DNA of 64,000 nt from Bradyrhizobium sp. S69 (GCF_009766005.1 NZ_LMUK01000024.1:180992-244991), one strand, 5' to 3'; shown: positions 1-9,274, counted from the first letter of the stretch. Made by a program: numbers and translations. Notes: generated from the letters alone by a model not told the origin.

Positions 1-548
1 GGGTTGTTGGTGCGGCCATAGACCAGATTGTCGGTTTCGAGCGCGCCGGCGAGTTCAGGCACGTTGGTCTTGCCGAGGAAGATCGCGCCGGCCGCGCGCA
101 GCCGGAAGACGGCAGTGGCATCTGCCTTCGGAACGTAATTGGCGCGACCCTTGGTGCCGCCGGTGCAGATCACGCCGGTCGTTTCCAGCGTATCCTTGAT
201 GGTCATGGGCACGCCATGCAGCGGCCCCTTGATATCACCCCGCGCCAGCGCGGCGTCGGCTTCGTCAGCCTCCTTCCGCGCGCTATCAGCGGTCAACTGG
301 ACGATGGCATTGAGCTTTGGATTGACCTCCGCGATCCGCGCCAGATGCGCCTCGACGATCGCCTTGGAAGAGAGCTGTTTCGATCGGATCGCAAGGGCGA
401 GTTCACTCGCCGATTTCAAGGTGATGTCGTCGCCCGCCGCCGTTGCGGCTTGCGCTGAAACAACGAACGATGAGCGCGCTGTCGCTGCCACCGCACCCGC
501 CAGCGCGACCGTACCCAGAAAATCCCGCCGACCCATTTTGCCATCCAT
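1..548 (-). CDS. Amidase signature family hydrolase, C-terminus beyond window edge
   Basis: About 182 residues of an amidase-signature (AS) enzyme are visible; the rest lies left of base 1. AS enzymes hydrolyse amides with a Lys-cisSer-Ser triad. The first Lys is seen in GVPMTIKDT, and the glycine-rich continuation ICTGGT is present; both serines would lie outside the window. The N-terminus MGRRDFLGTVALAGAVA is a twin-arginine-like signal, so the enzyme is probably exported. Two in-frame ATGs lie at 548 and 536. Neither has a well-placed Shine-Dalgarno, so the start is uncertain. It is divergent from the NitT/TauT-type ABC operon at 890, which may import a product of its action; that link is inference from position only. 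Confidence 0.85.
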   Translation of the reverse strand, partial: MDGKMGRRDFLGTVALAGAVAATARSSFVVSAQAATAAGDDITLKSASELALAIRSKQLSSKAIVEAHLARIAEVNPKLNAIVQLTADSARKEADEADAALARGDIKGPLHGVPMTIKDTLETTGVICTGGTKGRANYVPKADATAVFRLRAAGAIFLGKTNVPELAGALETDNLVYGRTNN

Positions 549-841
549 CTTGAAATCCAATCCGTTGACGCGGCTTCCTTCTGCGGCGCGCAGGTAATTC
601 TTCTTTCGGCCCGAACGCAAGTTCGGGACGTAAGGCCTGCGGTCCCATCAGGCGTCACGTTTGCCGGGCTATTTGTTGATCAAATGCCGCGTCATCACGC
701 CTACATTTAAGGCAATGCCATGTCCCGGCACTCAATTTTGTTCGCGATTTGAAGCGCCAAACAGCCTGGTTCGGAAACTCCCTCCTGCAATCATCACGTC
801 ACCTTGAATGTGAATGACACGCCTCCTTAAAGCGCCTCGCG
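549..841. other. Divergent intergenic region between amidase and ABC operon
   Basis: No gene is seen. A hairpin with 7-bp arms CCCGAAC/GTTCGGG closed by a GCAA tetraloop lies at 610-627, in the leader of the amidase gene. The right end of the gap carries the sigma-54-like promoter described separately. Confidence 0.5.
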
Positions 842-857
842 CGGCATGTTTGTTGCA
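842..857 (+). promoter_or_regulatory. Sigma-54-type (-24/-12) promoter candidate
   Basis: CGGCATGTTTGTTGCA carries GG at 843-844 and GC at 855-856 with exactly 10 bases between, the defining spacing of RpoN promoters (TGGCACG-N4-TTGCW). It differs at the leading T and at the final C of the -24 box. A start about 12 bases past the GC falls near 869, followed by the ribosome site AAAGGAG at 874-880 and ATG at 890. Nitrogen control of the downstream importer is inferred. Confidence 0.5.
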
Positions 858-889
858 TTTTTATACAATTGAAAAAGGAGTTGCGTTTG

Positions 890-1849
890 ATGACATCCAA
901 AATTCGCCGCCGTGAATTCGTCGCCGGTCTCGGGGTCGGGCTGTTCGCAGCCCCCGCGATCGTGCGCGCCGCCGACGAGCCGATCGTGATCCGCGTCGGC
1001 GCGCTGAAGCTGATCCATTCCATCGCGCCCTATTTCTACGATCGGTTCGTGCCCGCAGGGTACAAGGTCGAAGTGATCCCGTTCGAGACACCGGCCGATT
1101 GCAAGAACGCGGTCGTCACCAAATCGATCGATTTCGGCACCTTCGGCGTCGCTGTCGCCGTGCTCAGCAGCGCAGCGGGTGAGCCGATGGTATTGATCGC
1201 CTCGACCTGCAATCGCGGCATGGCAATTATCGCCAAGAAGGACGCGGGCATCACCTCGATCAAGGATCTGAAAGGCAAGCGCGTCGCGGTATTTCCAGGC
1301 ACCACCCAGGAGGTGTTTTTCCTGGAACGGCTACGGATGGAAGGCATGAGCATTAGGGATGTCGAGCCGGTTCGTGTCTCCTTCAGTGAAATGCATATCG
1401 CGCTGGCGCGCGGCGATGTCGACGCCTATGTCGGCGCCGAGCCGGGCCCCGGCCTGTCGCTGTCGAGCGGCGTCGGCACGCTGGTCGAATATCCCTATTC
1501 GACGGCGATGGGATCGCTCAACATGGTGTTCGGCACCCGTCGCGATGTCATCGAAGAGAAGCCCGATCTGGTCCGCGTGATGATCGGTATGCATCAGCGC
1601 GCCACCGATTTCGCGGCATCGAACAAGGACGCCATGGTCGCCATGGCGATCAGCAAGCTCGGACAGAAGAAAGAGGCGATCGAGGCTTCCGTGCCCAACG
1701 TCGAACTGACCTGGCGGCTCGGGCCAAAGGAGATCGAACAGGCGAAAATCTATGCCGACCACATGCTGGCGCTCAAACAAATCAAACGCCTGCCTGATTT
1801 CGCGACCTTCATCGACACCAGCTTCGTCGATGCCGTGAAGCCGACCTGA
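890..1849 (+). CDS. NitT/TauT-type ABC transporter substrate-binding protein
   Basis: Predicted periplasmic receptor (319 aa) of an importer of the nitrate/sulfonate/taurine class. The export signal has a twin-arginine-like RRREFVAG near residues 6-13 and ends about APAIVRA. A binding-protein core follows, with the class-typical DLKGKRVAVFPGTTQEVFF segment and a lobe containing ALARGDVDAYVGAEP. The start at 890 was chosen over an in-frame ATG at 869 because AAAGGAG (874-880) lies 9 bases before it. The gene leads an operon with permease and ATPase genes 2 bases and then -8 bases apart. The ligand cannot be read from sequence; the family takes sulfonates, nitrate, pyrimidine precursors and other small anions. 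Confidence 0.9.
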   Translation: MTSKIRRREFVAGLGVGLFAAPAIVRAADEPIVIRVGALKLIHSIAPYFYDRFVPAGYKVEVIPFETPADCKNAVVTKSIDFGTFGVAVAVLSSAAGEPMVLIASTCNRGMAIIAKKDAGITSIKDLKGKRVAVFPGTTQEVFFLERLRMEGMSIRDVEPVRVSFSEMHIALARGDVDAYVGAEPGPGLSLSSGVGTLVEYPYSTAMGSLNMVFGTRRDVIEEKPDLVRVMIGMHQRATDFAASNKDAMVAMAISKLGQKKEAIEASVPNVELTWRLGPKEIEQAKIYADHMLALKQIKRLPDFATFIDTSFVDAVKPT

Positions 1850-1851
1850 CC

Positions 1852-2703
1852 GTGACCACGCTCGCATCCCATACGGAAGGCGAAAACACCGCGGCGCACG
1901 AAATGGCGAAGGCCACGGCCTGGTGGCCGCGGCTGCGGCCCGTGCTGCTGGCGCTCGCCTTCCCGATCGCGCTGCTGGCGATCTGGCACTTCTCGACGGC
2001 AGGACGGCCGAGCAGCCTGATCCCGCCGCCCACCGATGTCTGGCTCGAGCTGCGCGACCTCGCCGTTGGCGGTATCAATGACGACGCCTATAGCGGAACG
2101 CTCTATGTCCATTTGCTCGCTTCCGTCAGCCGGGTCTATGGCGGCTTCGCGCTGGCGGTGCTGGTAGCGTTACCGCTCGGCATGCTGATCGGGCGCGTGC
2201 CGCTGATCCGGCAAACCGTCGATCCGACGCTTCAGATTTTGCGCCCCGTCCCGGTCACCGCTTGGCTGCCGCTGGCGATGATCATCTTCGGGCTCGGGCC
2301 GCGCTCCGCGGTGTTTCTGGTGTTTCTCGGCGCGTTCTATCCCATCCTGGTGAACACGATTTTCGGTGTCCGTTCGGTCGAACCGCGATTATTCGAGGCG
2401 GCTTCCATGCTCGGCTGCACCGGCCCGGCGCAATTCTTCCGTATCGTGCTGCCCGCAGCACTACCGTCCATCTTCACCGGCCTGCGGCTCGGCCTCGGCT
2501 TTGCGTGGGTCGTGATCGTGGTCGGCGAAATGACCGGCGTGCAAACCGGATTGGGCGCCATCATCATGGAAGCCCGCCAGCTCTCGCGTACCGAAATCGT
2601 GATCTGCGGCATGATCGTGATCGGCGTGTTCGGCTTTCTGTCCGACCAACTGGTGATGCTGATCGGACGACGCCTATTGGCCTGGAGTCCGTCGCATGGC
2701 TGA
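1852..2703 (+). CDS. NitT/TauT-type ABC transporter permease
   Basis: Inner-membrane permease of 283 aa in the SsuC/TauC class. A cytoplasmic N-terminal tail precedes about six hydrophobic segments. The cytoplasmic coupling (EAA) loop is clear at EAASMLGCTGPAQFFRIVLP, the surface that meets the ATPase. The start is GTG, two bases after the stop of the binding-protein gene, suggesting translational coupling. The gene overlaps the ATPase gene by 8 bases. Length and topology are normal for the family. Confidence 0.92.
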   Translation: MTTLASHTEGENTAAHEMAKATAWWPRLRPVLLALAFPIALLAIWHFSTAGRPSSLIPPPTDVWLELRDLAVGGINDDAYSGTLYVHLLASVSRVYGGFALAVLVALPLGMLIGRVPLIRQTVDPTLQILRPVPVTAWLPLAMIIFGLGPRSAVFLVFLGAFYPILVNTIFGVRSVEPRLFEAASMLGCTGPAQFFRIVLPAALPSIFTGLRLGLGFAWVVIVVGEMTGVQTGLGAIIMEARQLSRTEIVICGMIVIGVFGFLSDQLVMLIGRRLLAWSPSHG

Positions 2704-3475
2704 AGCCACCACGCCCATCCTGCAAATCAAGAATGTCGGCAAGATCTATTCGCAGAACGGGCGCGCCATTGAGGCGCTGCGCGGCGCGAATTTGACGGTC
2801 AAGAAGGGCGAATTCATCTGCCTGATCGGCGCATCGGGCTGCGGCAAGTCAACACTATTGCGGATGGCCGCGGGCTTCGAGGCCGCAACGCATGGCGACG
2901 CCCTGATGTGGGGCATGCCGATCACCGGCCCAGGCCCGAGTCGCGGCATGGTGTTTCAGGATTACGGTCTGTTTCCCTGGCTCAATGTCCGCGACAATAT
3001 CGGCTTTGGCCCGAAATCGAGGCGGCGCAGCAAGACCGAAATCCGCGAAACGACGGATCGTTTCATCGACCTCGTCGGATTGCGGCAGTTCGCCGATGTC
3101 TATCCGCACCAACTTTCCGGCGGCATGAAGCAGCGCGTCGCGATCGCCCGCGTGCTCGCCAACGACGCCGAGATCGTGCTGATGGACGAGCCGTTCGGCG
3201 CGCTCGACGCGATGACGCGGGAGCGGCTGCAGGACGAACTGGTCGATATCTGGTCGCGCACCGGCCTCACGGTGCTGTTCGTCACCCATGCGATCGAGGA
3301 AGCGATCTTCCTCGCCGACCGGGTGGTGGTGATGTCGCCCGGCCCCGGCCGGATCGACAATGAGTACCGTATCGACCTGCCGCGGCCGCGCGACACCACC
3401 AGCGCCGAATTCAACGAATGGCGGCGCCTGCTGTCGTCACAATTGCACAGCCACCACGCGCGCAAGGCTGGTTGA
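2696..3475 (+). CDS. NitT/TauT-type ABC transporter ATP-binding protein
   Basis: Cytoplasmic ATPase of 259 aa in the SsuB/TauB class that powers the importer encoded just upstream. Walker A GASGCGKST is at about residues 45-53. The Q-loop region is FQDYGLFPWLNV, the signature LSGGMKQR is near 141, Walker B with catalytic Glu is VLMDEPFGALD, and the switch His is in FVTHAIEEA. All catalytic motifs are intact. It ends 19 bases from the convergent binding-protein gene on the other strand. No strong terminator was recognised between them. Confidence 0.93.
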   Translation: MAEATTPILQIKNVGKIYSQNGRAIEALRGANLTVKKGEFICLIGASGCGKSTLLRMAAGFEAATHGDALMWGMPITGPGPSRGMVFQDYGLFPWLNVRDNIGFGPKSRRRSKTEIRETTDRFIDLVGLRQFADVYPHQLSGGMKQRVAIARVLANDAEIVLMDEPFGALDAMTRERLQDELVDIWSRTGLTVLFVTHAIEEAIFLADRVVVMSPGPGRIDNEYRIDLPRPRDTTSAEFNEWRRLLSSQLHSHHARKAG

Positions 3476-3494
3476 CCCCGTCCACGATCCGAGC

Positions 3495-4745
3495 TCAGTG
3501 CGACGATGCGCCGTCCGGGCTGTTGGCGCCGAGAAATGCGCTTTCGATGACTTCGCCGATCGGCTGCCAGGTGTTGCCGTCAAACTGCACCAGTCGCATC
3601 TGCTCGATCGGACGGAAATCGTTCGGACCGGTATTGATCACCACGCCGGGCAGCGCGACCGGGTTCTGGTAATTCTTGAGGGAAGCCGCCTGCCGCATGA
3701 TATTCTCACGCGACAGGTCGTCGCCGCATTGTTTCAACACCTGCGACAGCGTTTCGGCGATGCCATAACCGAACACGGTGTTGCTGTCGGCTCTGTCGCC
3801 GTCCGGATAATATTTGTCCATGAACGCCGACCAGTCTTTCATCGCGGGATCATCCTTCCAGGCGGGATCGCCCGGATCCTTCAGGAAAGCGGTCGAGACC
3901 ACCCCGATCGAGTTCTGCAAACCGGCCGGCCGCAGCGCGTTGGCGATCGAAGCCGACGCGTTGTCCAGCAGGAACACCGGATGCCAGTCGATATCCGCCA
4001 TCCTGCGCAGCGCAAGCGCGGCCACCGCCGGCGCGCCGTCGAAGATGAGGATTTCCGCGCCCGAGCTTTGCAGAAGATCGATCTGAGAATCGATCGATTT
4101 GTCTGACAGATCGAACGTCGTATCGGCGACGATCATCCGCGCCCAGTCGCCGAGGCCTTCCTGCAATCCCCTGAACAAATCCCGGCCGAATTCATCGTTC
4201 TGCCAGAGCACCGCGATCTTCCGCTCCGGATAGAACGCCTGGACGTAATTGGCATACACCCGCCCCTCGGCACGAAACGCCGGTTGCCAGCCCATCGTCC
4301 AGGGAAATGATTTGGGGTTGCCCCACTCTTCGTTCCCGGACGCAATGAAAAGCTGCGGGATCTTTCGGTCGTTGAGATAGGTCCTTATCGCGAGGTTGCC
4401 CTGCAAGCCAAACGAGCCGAACATGAAAAGTACTTTGTCGTCATCGGCGAGCTTGCGGAGCTGCGCGGACGCCATCTCCGGATCGGAACCGTCATCATAG
4501 GACAGGAATTTGATCTTGCGGCCGTTGATCCCGCCGCGCTCATTGATCATCTCGAAATAAGCCGCCTCGGTTTTTCCGATCGAACCGAACGCGGCCAAAT
4601 CGCCGGTATACGGCGTGACATTTCCGATCAGGATTTCGCTGTCAGTGACGCTGACGCCGGGTGCTTGCTGAGCCATCGCCGGGCAAGACAAGCCGGCCAA
4701 CGCTGCAATAGCGGACACAATGACTAAATTCTTCATCATCCACAT
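3495..4745 (-). CDS. Liv-type (branched-chain amino-acid class) ABC substrate-binding protein
   Basis: Periplasmic type-1 binding protein (Peripla_BP_6 class), about 416 aa. The signal peptide MKNLVIVSAIAALAGL ends at about AMAQQ. The mature start VSVTDSEILIGNVTPYTGDLA is typical of LivK/UrtA-like receptors, followed by YFEMINERGGINGRKI and FGYGIAETL segments. Three close in-frame ATGs (4745, 4739, 4736) precede the signal; the long upstream extension lacks protein character. No permease or ATPase is adjacent, so it is an orphan receptor that probably docks to transporter genes elsewhere. The ligand is unknown: this family also binds urea, amides and aromatics. Confidence 0.85.
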   Translation of the reverse strand: MWMMKNLVIVSAIAALAGLSCPAMAQQAPGVSVTDSEILIGNVTPYTGDLAAFGSIGKTEAAYFEMINERGGINGRKIKFLSYDDGSDPEMASAQLRKLADDDKVLFMFGSFGLQGNLAIRTYLNDRKIPQLFIASGNEEWGNPKSFPWTMGWQPAFRAEGRVYANYVQAFYPERKIAVLWQNDEFGRDLFRGLQEGLGDWARMIVADTTFDLSDKSIDSQIDLLQSSGAEILIFDGAPAVAALALRRMADIDWHPVFLLDNASASIANALRPAGLQNSIGVVSTAFLKDPGDPAWKDDPAMKDWSAFMDKYYPDGDRADSNTVFGYGIAETLSQVLKQCGDDLSRENIMRQAASLKNYQNPVALPGVVINTGPNDFRPIEQMRLVQFDGNTWQPIGEVIESAFLGANSPDGASSH

Positions 4746-4861
4746 CTGCCACACCCCACGCGCGAGACCTCCAAATCCACGATAGCTTTGCCGCGATCGT
4801 GCTTGAGCGACAGGCTTGCGCGAAAGCTGGGGTTTTTTGCGGTCGCCTGCCCCGCTTCGCC

Positions 4862-5266
4862 CTAGGCGGCCGCCGCCGCCGCGCGGGTAACAGCACTCAG
4901 CATCGCCGTCATGGCCTTGACCGGCGGTTCGACCTCGTGACCCAGCCCATGGCGCTTCGCAAGCCATGCCGGATCGTTGTAGGAAATCCAGGTGTCGTTG
5001 CTTGCGTCCTGCCAAACCAGCGCCTTCAGCGGCAGGTCCAGTCCGATCTCCTGGTTCGACTGCATCAGCGGCGTACCGCCTTTGGCGTTGCCGAAAATCA
5101 GGAGCTCGGTCGGCCGCAACGGCAGGCCGACCTCCTTGGCCCCCGACGCGTGATCGATCCGGGCGAACACCGTCAAGCCTTTTGCCTTGATCTCGGCCAC
5201 CAGCCTGTCCATCGTCTCCGCCGGGCCGTGGCTGCTTCGAACAACGATCAATCCGTCTGCCGACAT
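4862..5266 (-). CDS. DUF302 domain protein
   Basis: A 134-aa protein with a DUF302 fold: GLIVVRSSHGPAETMDRL, then GLTVFARIDH, the family-typical RPTELLIFGNAKGGTPLM and LPLKALVWQD. The function of DUF302 is not established; members are often found near redox and stress proteins. The start at 5266 is supported by CAGGAG nine bases upstream; an upstream in-frame ATG at 5287 lies before that site and is rejected. No signal peptide is seen. The C-terminus is an alanine run. It follows the propeller gene (5313-6785) on the same strand with 46 bases between. Confidence 0.85.
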   Translation of the reverse strand: MSADGLIVVRSSHGPAETMDRLVAEIKAKGLTVFARIDHASGAKEVGLPLRPTELLIFGNAKGGTPLMQSNQEIGLDLPLKALVWQDASNDTWISYNDPAWLAKRHGLGHEVEPPVKAMTAMLSAVTRAAAAAA

Positions 5267-5312
5267 CGGTTGTACTCCTGATATCAAGCCGTATTCACAA
5301 CACAGACCCGCT

Positions 5313-6785
5313 TCAAGGAATTTGTATCTGTACGGGTTTGCCGGGCTCCGCCGCGGTTCCCGGCACGATCACGATATAGCGGCGCGCAATCTTGTCCTCG
5401 CCTTGCACCACCTGCCTGATCGATCCGGAGGCATTGACGATGGCTGAGCCTGCCGGGTTGGTCATGAACGCCGCCAGTGGCTCGAGCGTGCCCTTGCCGT
5501 CGGGCTGTTGTGCAAGCGCAAGCACGTAGGGCTGCTTTGGTTGCAGGCCGGTGACGGCGGCCTGCAGGACCTGGATCAGGCCCTGATCGAACAGGGAGAC
5601 ACTGGTCAGCGCCTTGTTCCCGCTCAGGAGCAGCTTGCCGTTTTCGACCGCGCCGAGCGCAAGATGCGTGGCCTGGCTCGCAACGCCGAGCGGCTGCAAG
5701 CCCTGCTTCCCATCGCCATCCGGGACGGCGTTGGGGACATAAGCGATAGCCTGCGGCGCCTGACCGACCGGACTGGTCGCGATCACCTTGTTGGACATCG
5801 TATCGATCGCGGTCACCGCATCGGCATTTTCCAGCCCGACATAGACTCGGCTGCCGTCGCCCGAAGGCCAGATGCCATGCGGCAGCTTGCCGACCGGAAT
5901 GGTTGCCACTTGCGTGAAATCGTCGGTACGAAACACCTTGATCTCGTTGAGGCCGCCGATCGTCACGTAAGCGAATGTGCCCTTCGCATTGCTGGCAAAA
6001 TTGACGTGGTTGCTGATCGGTCCGGTGTCCATCGATTTCAACACCGCGAACGGCGGCTTGGCATCGAACACCATGGTCCTGCCGGTGTCCTTTAGCGTCA
6101 ACCACACCTGCTTGCCGTCAGGGGTCGCTGCGATGTTGGGACAGAACGGACTCTCCTGCTTGACGTGGCCGACGATCTGGTGATCGGCCACGGTGATGAC
6201 CACCGTTTCCGGATTGAACGACGAGCAGACGTACCCGTATTTGCCATCCGGCGAGAAAATCTGCATGCCCGGACCCGCCGGCACCTTGATCCGTGTCTTC
6301 TCCTCGAAGGTCTTGCCGTCCAGCACCGAAATGTAATCTTCGCCGCGCACCGTCACCCAGACCTCACTGCCGTCAGGCGTAAAGAACGCTTCGTGCGGCG
6401 AGCGACCGACATAGATGGTGTGCTTGATCGCGTTTGTCGCGGTATCGATGAAGGTGACGGAATTCGATCCAATCGAGACCACCGCGAGGGTCTTGTGATC
6501 CGACGAAAAGCCCATGCCGTGCACGAGAACCTGCCCCTTGTAGAGCGGGCTGAAATTTCCCGGCTGCGGATCGCCTAACCGGATCACACCGACGAGCTTG
6601 TTATCGACGGGATCGGTGACCGAAACCGTGTTTGAAAACTGCTCCGCGGTATAGACGCGATCATGATGGCTGACCGCAATATCCGGATCGGCTGCCGCGC
6701 CAGGAGCTTGGCCGGCCCAAGCCGGTGCGCTACCTATAAGACAAAGGCTCGGCAGCAGGCAGAAGACAAGACGAAGGTGCTTCAT
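5313..6785 (-). CDS. Exported YVTN-type beta-propeller protein
   Basis: A 490-aa secreted protein. The signal peptide MKHLRLVFCLLPSLCLIG ends at PAWAGQ. The rest is a seven-bladed YVTN-type propeller whose repeats include VYTAEQFSNTVSVTD, NSVTFIDTATNAIKHTIYV, EVWVTVRGEDYISVLDGKT and DAVTAIDTMSNKVI. Such propellers bind ligands or partner proteins in the periplasm; no enzymatic residues are recognised. A C-terminal part after about residue 340 is not obviously propeller. ATG 6785 has GGAG 11 bases upstream; ATG 6794 has it only 2 bases upstream but overlaps the stop of the DUF305 gene, so either start is possible. It is cotranscribed with DUF305 and probably DUF302. Confidence 0.85.
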   Translation of the reverse strand: MKHLRLVFCLLPSLCLIGSAPAWAGQAPGAAADPDIAVSHHDRVYTAEQFSNTVSVTDPVDNKLVGVIRLGDPQPGNFSPLYKGQVLVHGMGFSSDHKTLAVVSIGSNSVTFIDTATNAIKHTIYVGRSPHEAFFTPDGSEVWVTVRGEDYISVLDGKTFEEKTRIKVPAGPGMQIFSPDGKYGYVCSSFNPETVVITVADHQIVGHVKQESPFCPNIAATPDGKQVWLTLKDTGRTMVFDAKPPFAVLKSMDTGPISNHVNFASNAKGTFAYVTIGGLNEIKVFRTDDFTQVATIPVGKLPHGIWPSGDGSRVYVGLENADAVTAIDTMSNKVIATSPVGQAPQAIAYVPNAVPDGDGKQGLQPLGVASQATHLALGAVENGKLLLSGNKALTSVSLFDQGLIQVLQAAVTGLQPKQPYVLALAQQPDGKGTLEPLAAFMTNPAGSAIVNASGSIRQVVQGEDKIARRYIVIVPGTAAEPGKPVQIQIP

Positions 6786-6790
6786 CTGGT

Positions 6791-7222
6791 TCATTTCTCC
6801 GTTTTCGAAGTCAGCGCTGCCGGCTCTCCGATCGCAAGCCGCATCGCAACAATCTCCTGCCCTTGCGTGACCACGATCTCCTGGGCAATCCGTCTCAACT
6901 GTTCGTTGCTGCCGTGACCAAGCAACGCCTTCGCCATATCGATGGCGCCCTGGTGATGCGGAACCATCATCGCGACGAAATCCCGATCGACATCTCCGCT
7001 CGGCTTGATCGTCATATCGGTCATCATCCGGGTCATGGCCTTGTCGTTTTCCGACAGGAATGCCGCCTCATTGGCGTCGGTCGGCTGAGCGGCCGCATGA
7101 GATGGCGAAATCACCACGTCAAAAACCCGCCCGGGCACTTCCGCGCATGCCAGGAAACCCGCCAGGAAAGATGCGGTTGCGAGCAGCGCTCCGCGGGCTC
7201 GACCATGATCGGGTACCGTCAT
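6791..7222 (-). CDS. DUF305 (CopM-like) exported protein
   Basis: A 143-aa protein with an N-terminal hydrophobic export segment and a DUF305 helical domain. The signature MVPHHQGAIDMAK is clear, followed by a second helix QLRRIAQEIVVTQGQEI and Met-rich MTRMMTDMTI. His/Met-rich DUF305 proteins such as cyanobacterial CopM bind copper; copper binding here is inference. AAGGAG sits 8 bases before the ATG. The stop overlaps a possible start of the beta-propeller gene, so the two are likely translated together. Confidence 0.87.
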   Translation of the reverse strand: MTVPDHGRARGALLATASFLAGFLACAEVPGRVFDVVISPSHAAAQPTDANEAAFLSENDKAMTRMMTDMTIKPSGDVDRDFVAMMVPHHQGAIDMAKALLGHGSNEQLRRIAQEIVVTQGQEIVAMRLAIGEPAALTSKTEK

Positions 7223-7353
7223 CGGATCGTCTCCTTCCGGAAAGCTTCTTGCCCGAGCTTCTGCTCCCGTGAACAGGCGAGGACAATCCCTCCCGGCGCC
7301 TCATCGCCATATTGTGAATATCGCCACGCGCCGCCGGAACTAATTTTCGCGCG

Positions 7354-7983
7354 CTATCGCGTTCCGTAAGCGCGATCGCCGGCGTCGCCGAGGCCGGGCA
7401 GGATGAAGGCATTCTCATCCAGCCCCTGGTCGATGCCGGCGGTCCACAGCGGCACATCCGGGTGCAGCCCGCGAAAGCGCTCCACGCCTTCCGGTGCGGC
7501 GAGCAGGCATACCATCCTGATCTCGCGGGCGCCCCGTTCCTTGAGCCGGTCGACGGCTGCCACCGCCGTGTTGGCCGTAGCCAGAACCGGCGACACCACG
7601 ATCGCCAATCGCTCCCCAAGATCGGACGGGGACTTAAAGAAATATTCGACCGCGACGAATGTCTGCGGCTCGCGATACAGACCGATATGCGCGACGCGGG
7701 CGGTCGGGACGAGATCCAGCATGCCCTCGACAAAGGTCACGCCGGCGCGCAACACCGGTACGAAAACCAGCTTCTTTCCCGCGATCTTGGCCGATTGCAT
7801 CCGCGCCAGCGGCGTCTCGATTTCCACATCGGCGAGCGGCAGATCGCGCGTCACCTCATAACACAAGAGCATCCCGATCTCCTTGAGGAGTTCGCGAAAC
7901 GACTTGGTCGAAATCGTCTTGTCGCGGATCAGCGTCAGCTTGTGCTGGACCAGCGGATGACTCACGACCGTAACGCCGTCCAT
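7354..7983 (-). CDS. upp: Uracil phosphoribosyltransferase homologue with altered PRPP loop
   Basis: A 209-aa Upp-family protein; the family converts uracil and PRPP to UMP. The N-terminal region, the [16 protein letters not shown] motif and the uracil-binding C-terminus [14 protein letters not shown] are well kept. The PRPP loop, normally DPMLATGGS or close, reads SPVLATANT at residues 131-139: the acidic residue is Ser and the first loop Gly is Ala. Activity may be reduced or altered. The gene is third in a cluster after the URC1-like and URC4-like genes, matching URC6 of the yeast uracil-degradation pathway. GGGAG lies 8 bases before the start. Confidence 0.9.
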   Translation of the reverse strand: MDGVTVVSHPLVQHKLTLIRDKTISTKSFRELLKEIGMLLCYEVTRDLPLADVEIETPLARMQSAKIAGKKLVFVPVLRAGVTFVEGMLDLVPTARVAHIGLYREPQTFVAVEYFFKSPSDLGERLAIVVSPVLATANTAVAAVDRLKERGAREIRMVCLLAAPEGVERFRGLHPDVPLWTAGIDQGLDENAFILPGLGDAGDRAYGTR

Positions 7984-8015
7984 GCTTTTGCTCCCTGCGC
8001 CTGAATGATTTCCGT

Positions 8016-9254
8016 TCAGAACACGGTACCATCGCTGATGATTTTGAAGGGTGGCGAACCGTCGGGACGGCGCGCAAACGCCGTCGCCCGGCCGGCAGCC
8101 CAGGTCCCGCCTTGCAGTATTTTTGCCAAGGGAAGCGAGACCGGGTCAAGACCAACGCGCTGCCGCAGCACATCCGCAAGCCGATCCAGCAGCGCAACCG
8201 TCAACGCCCGCCACTCGACCACCAGCGTCGAGGCGACATCATGTTCGCGCCGCATATCGTCTGGGTCGCGCAGCACCAGCACGCCGGTGTCGACGAACAA
8301 TCCGCCATTGCGGTATTCCGCGAGCCCGGTCAGGCCATCGATATCAGTTACGTCGAGCCCGGCGCGCTGCATCGGCTCGATCAGCGAATAGGATAGCCAC
8401 TGCGACAGCTTGTGCAGCGGCACCAGTTCGCTGGTGGCGTCGTCAGTCTTGATATCGGGGTGGCGCCAGCAATCGCCCAGAGCAATTCCGCCGAGCGCGA
8501 TGCGCGACGGCCAGATCGGCCCCAACTGCCGCAACAACTCCGACAGGATGGTCGCAGCAGCGATCGATCCCTTGTCGGCTTGCGCTGCAAGGTGGTCGAA
8601 TAGTCCGCCCGGCCGCGGTGCATCGCCGCGGGAAAAGATACCGGGCAATGCCGATACTTGCTGGCCCAACCGGCGAAGCAACCCGACGCGGCCCTCGAGG
8701 CCGACCAGCGGATTGCCCTCGCTGACCTGAAAGCCATCTTGCAGATCGGCCAATGTCAACCGTTCAAGCGCCGTGGCGTCGACCCGCAGCGGTTCGTCAC
8801 GATTTGCAGAGAACGCGCCGCGTGCGAACATATCGAGGCTGGCGAGCGCCAGGCCTTCGGAACGGCCCACGCTCGCGCCTGTCACGGAATCTCGGTAACG
8901 CCAGGATGCCCCGGCGCCGGCGTCGAGCAGCACGCTGACAATGGCGAGGTCGAATTCGGCTCGGGCGCGCGCGGTCTTGTCGCGCCAAGCCGTAGCACCT
9001 GCCAGCGCGTCCCAGCGGTCGAGTTCGCCGACCACAAAATGCCGCCAGCGCGAATGGAACGGCACGTCGAAGGTGGGATAGGCCTTTTGCGTGGTCGCGA
9101 GCACCAGATCGACGGTTGCGCCGAGTCGTTCGAGATCGACCCGAAAATGCCGAAGCCGACTATCGAGGCCGATTTCGAGCATCCTGTGCGCTCGAACGCG
9201 CACGGCTTCGGCGCTCAACAGGGAAAGGGCGTCCGCGGTGGTGTCGGCTGTCAC
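8016..9254 (-). CDS. URC4/Urg3 family protein (DUF1688), uracil catabolism
   Basis: About 412 aa, recognised as DUF1688 (URC4/urg3 family): [18 protein letters not shown], the segment [40 protein letters not shown] text and the C-terminal [17 protein letters not shown]. In the yeast Lachancea kluyveri, URC4 is required to degrade uracil by the URC route; its exact reaction is unsettled. The start is uncertain. GTG at 9254 gives a family-like N-terminus, while a TTG at 9278 overlaps the upstream stop as TTGA and could be coupled. It lies between the URC1-like and upp genes on the same strand, 32 bases before upp. Confidence 0.88.
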   Translation of the reverse strand: MTADTTADALSLLSAEAVRVRAHRMLEIGLDSRLRHFRVDLERLGATVDLVLATTQKAYPTFDVPFHSRWRHFVVGELDRWDALAGATAWRDKTARARAEFDLAIVSVLLDAGAGASWRYRDSVTGASVGRSEGLALASLDMFARGAFSANRDEPLRVDATALERLTLADLQDGFQVSEGNPLVGLEGRVGLLRRLGQQVSALPGIFSRGDAPRPGGLFDHLAAQADKGSIAAATILSELLRQLGPIWPSRIALGGIALGDCWRHPDIKTDDATSELVPLHKLSQWLSYSLIEPMQRAGLDVTDIDGLTGLAEYRNGGLFVDTGVLVLRDPDDMRREHDVASTLVVEWRALTVALLDRLADVLRQRVGLDPVSLPLAKILQGGTWAAGRATAFARRPDGSPPFKIISDGTVF

Positions 9255-9274
9255 AATCAATGCCCGGGCTAACG

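Noticed and set aside
711..727. GG-N10-GC on the minus strand upstream of the amidase
   Set aside because: The -12 TTGC is present but the -24 box (GGGACAT) departs too far from TGGCACG, and the leader would exceed 150 bases.
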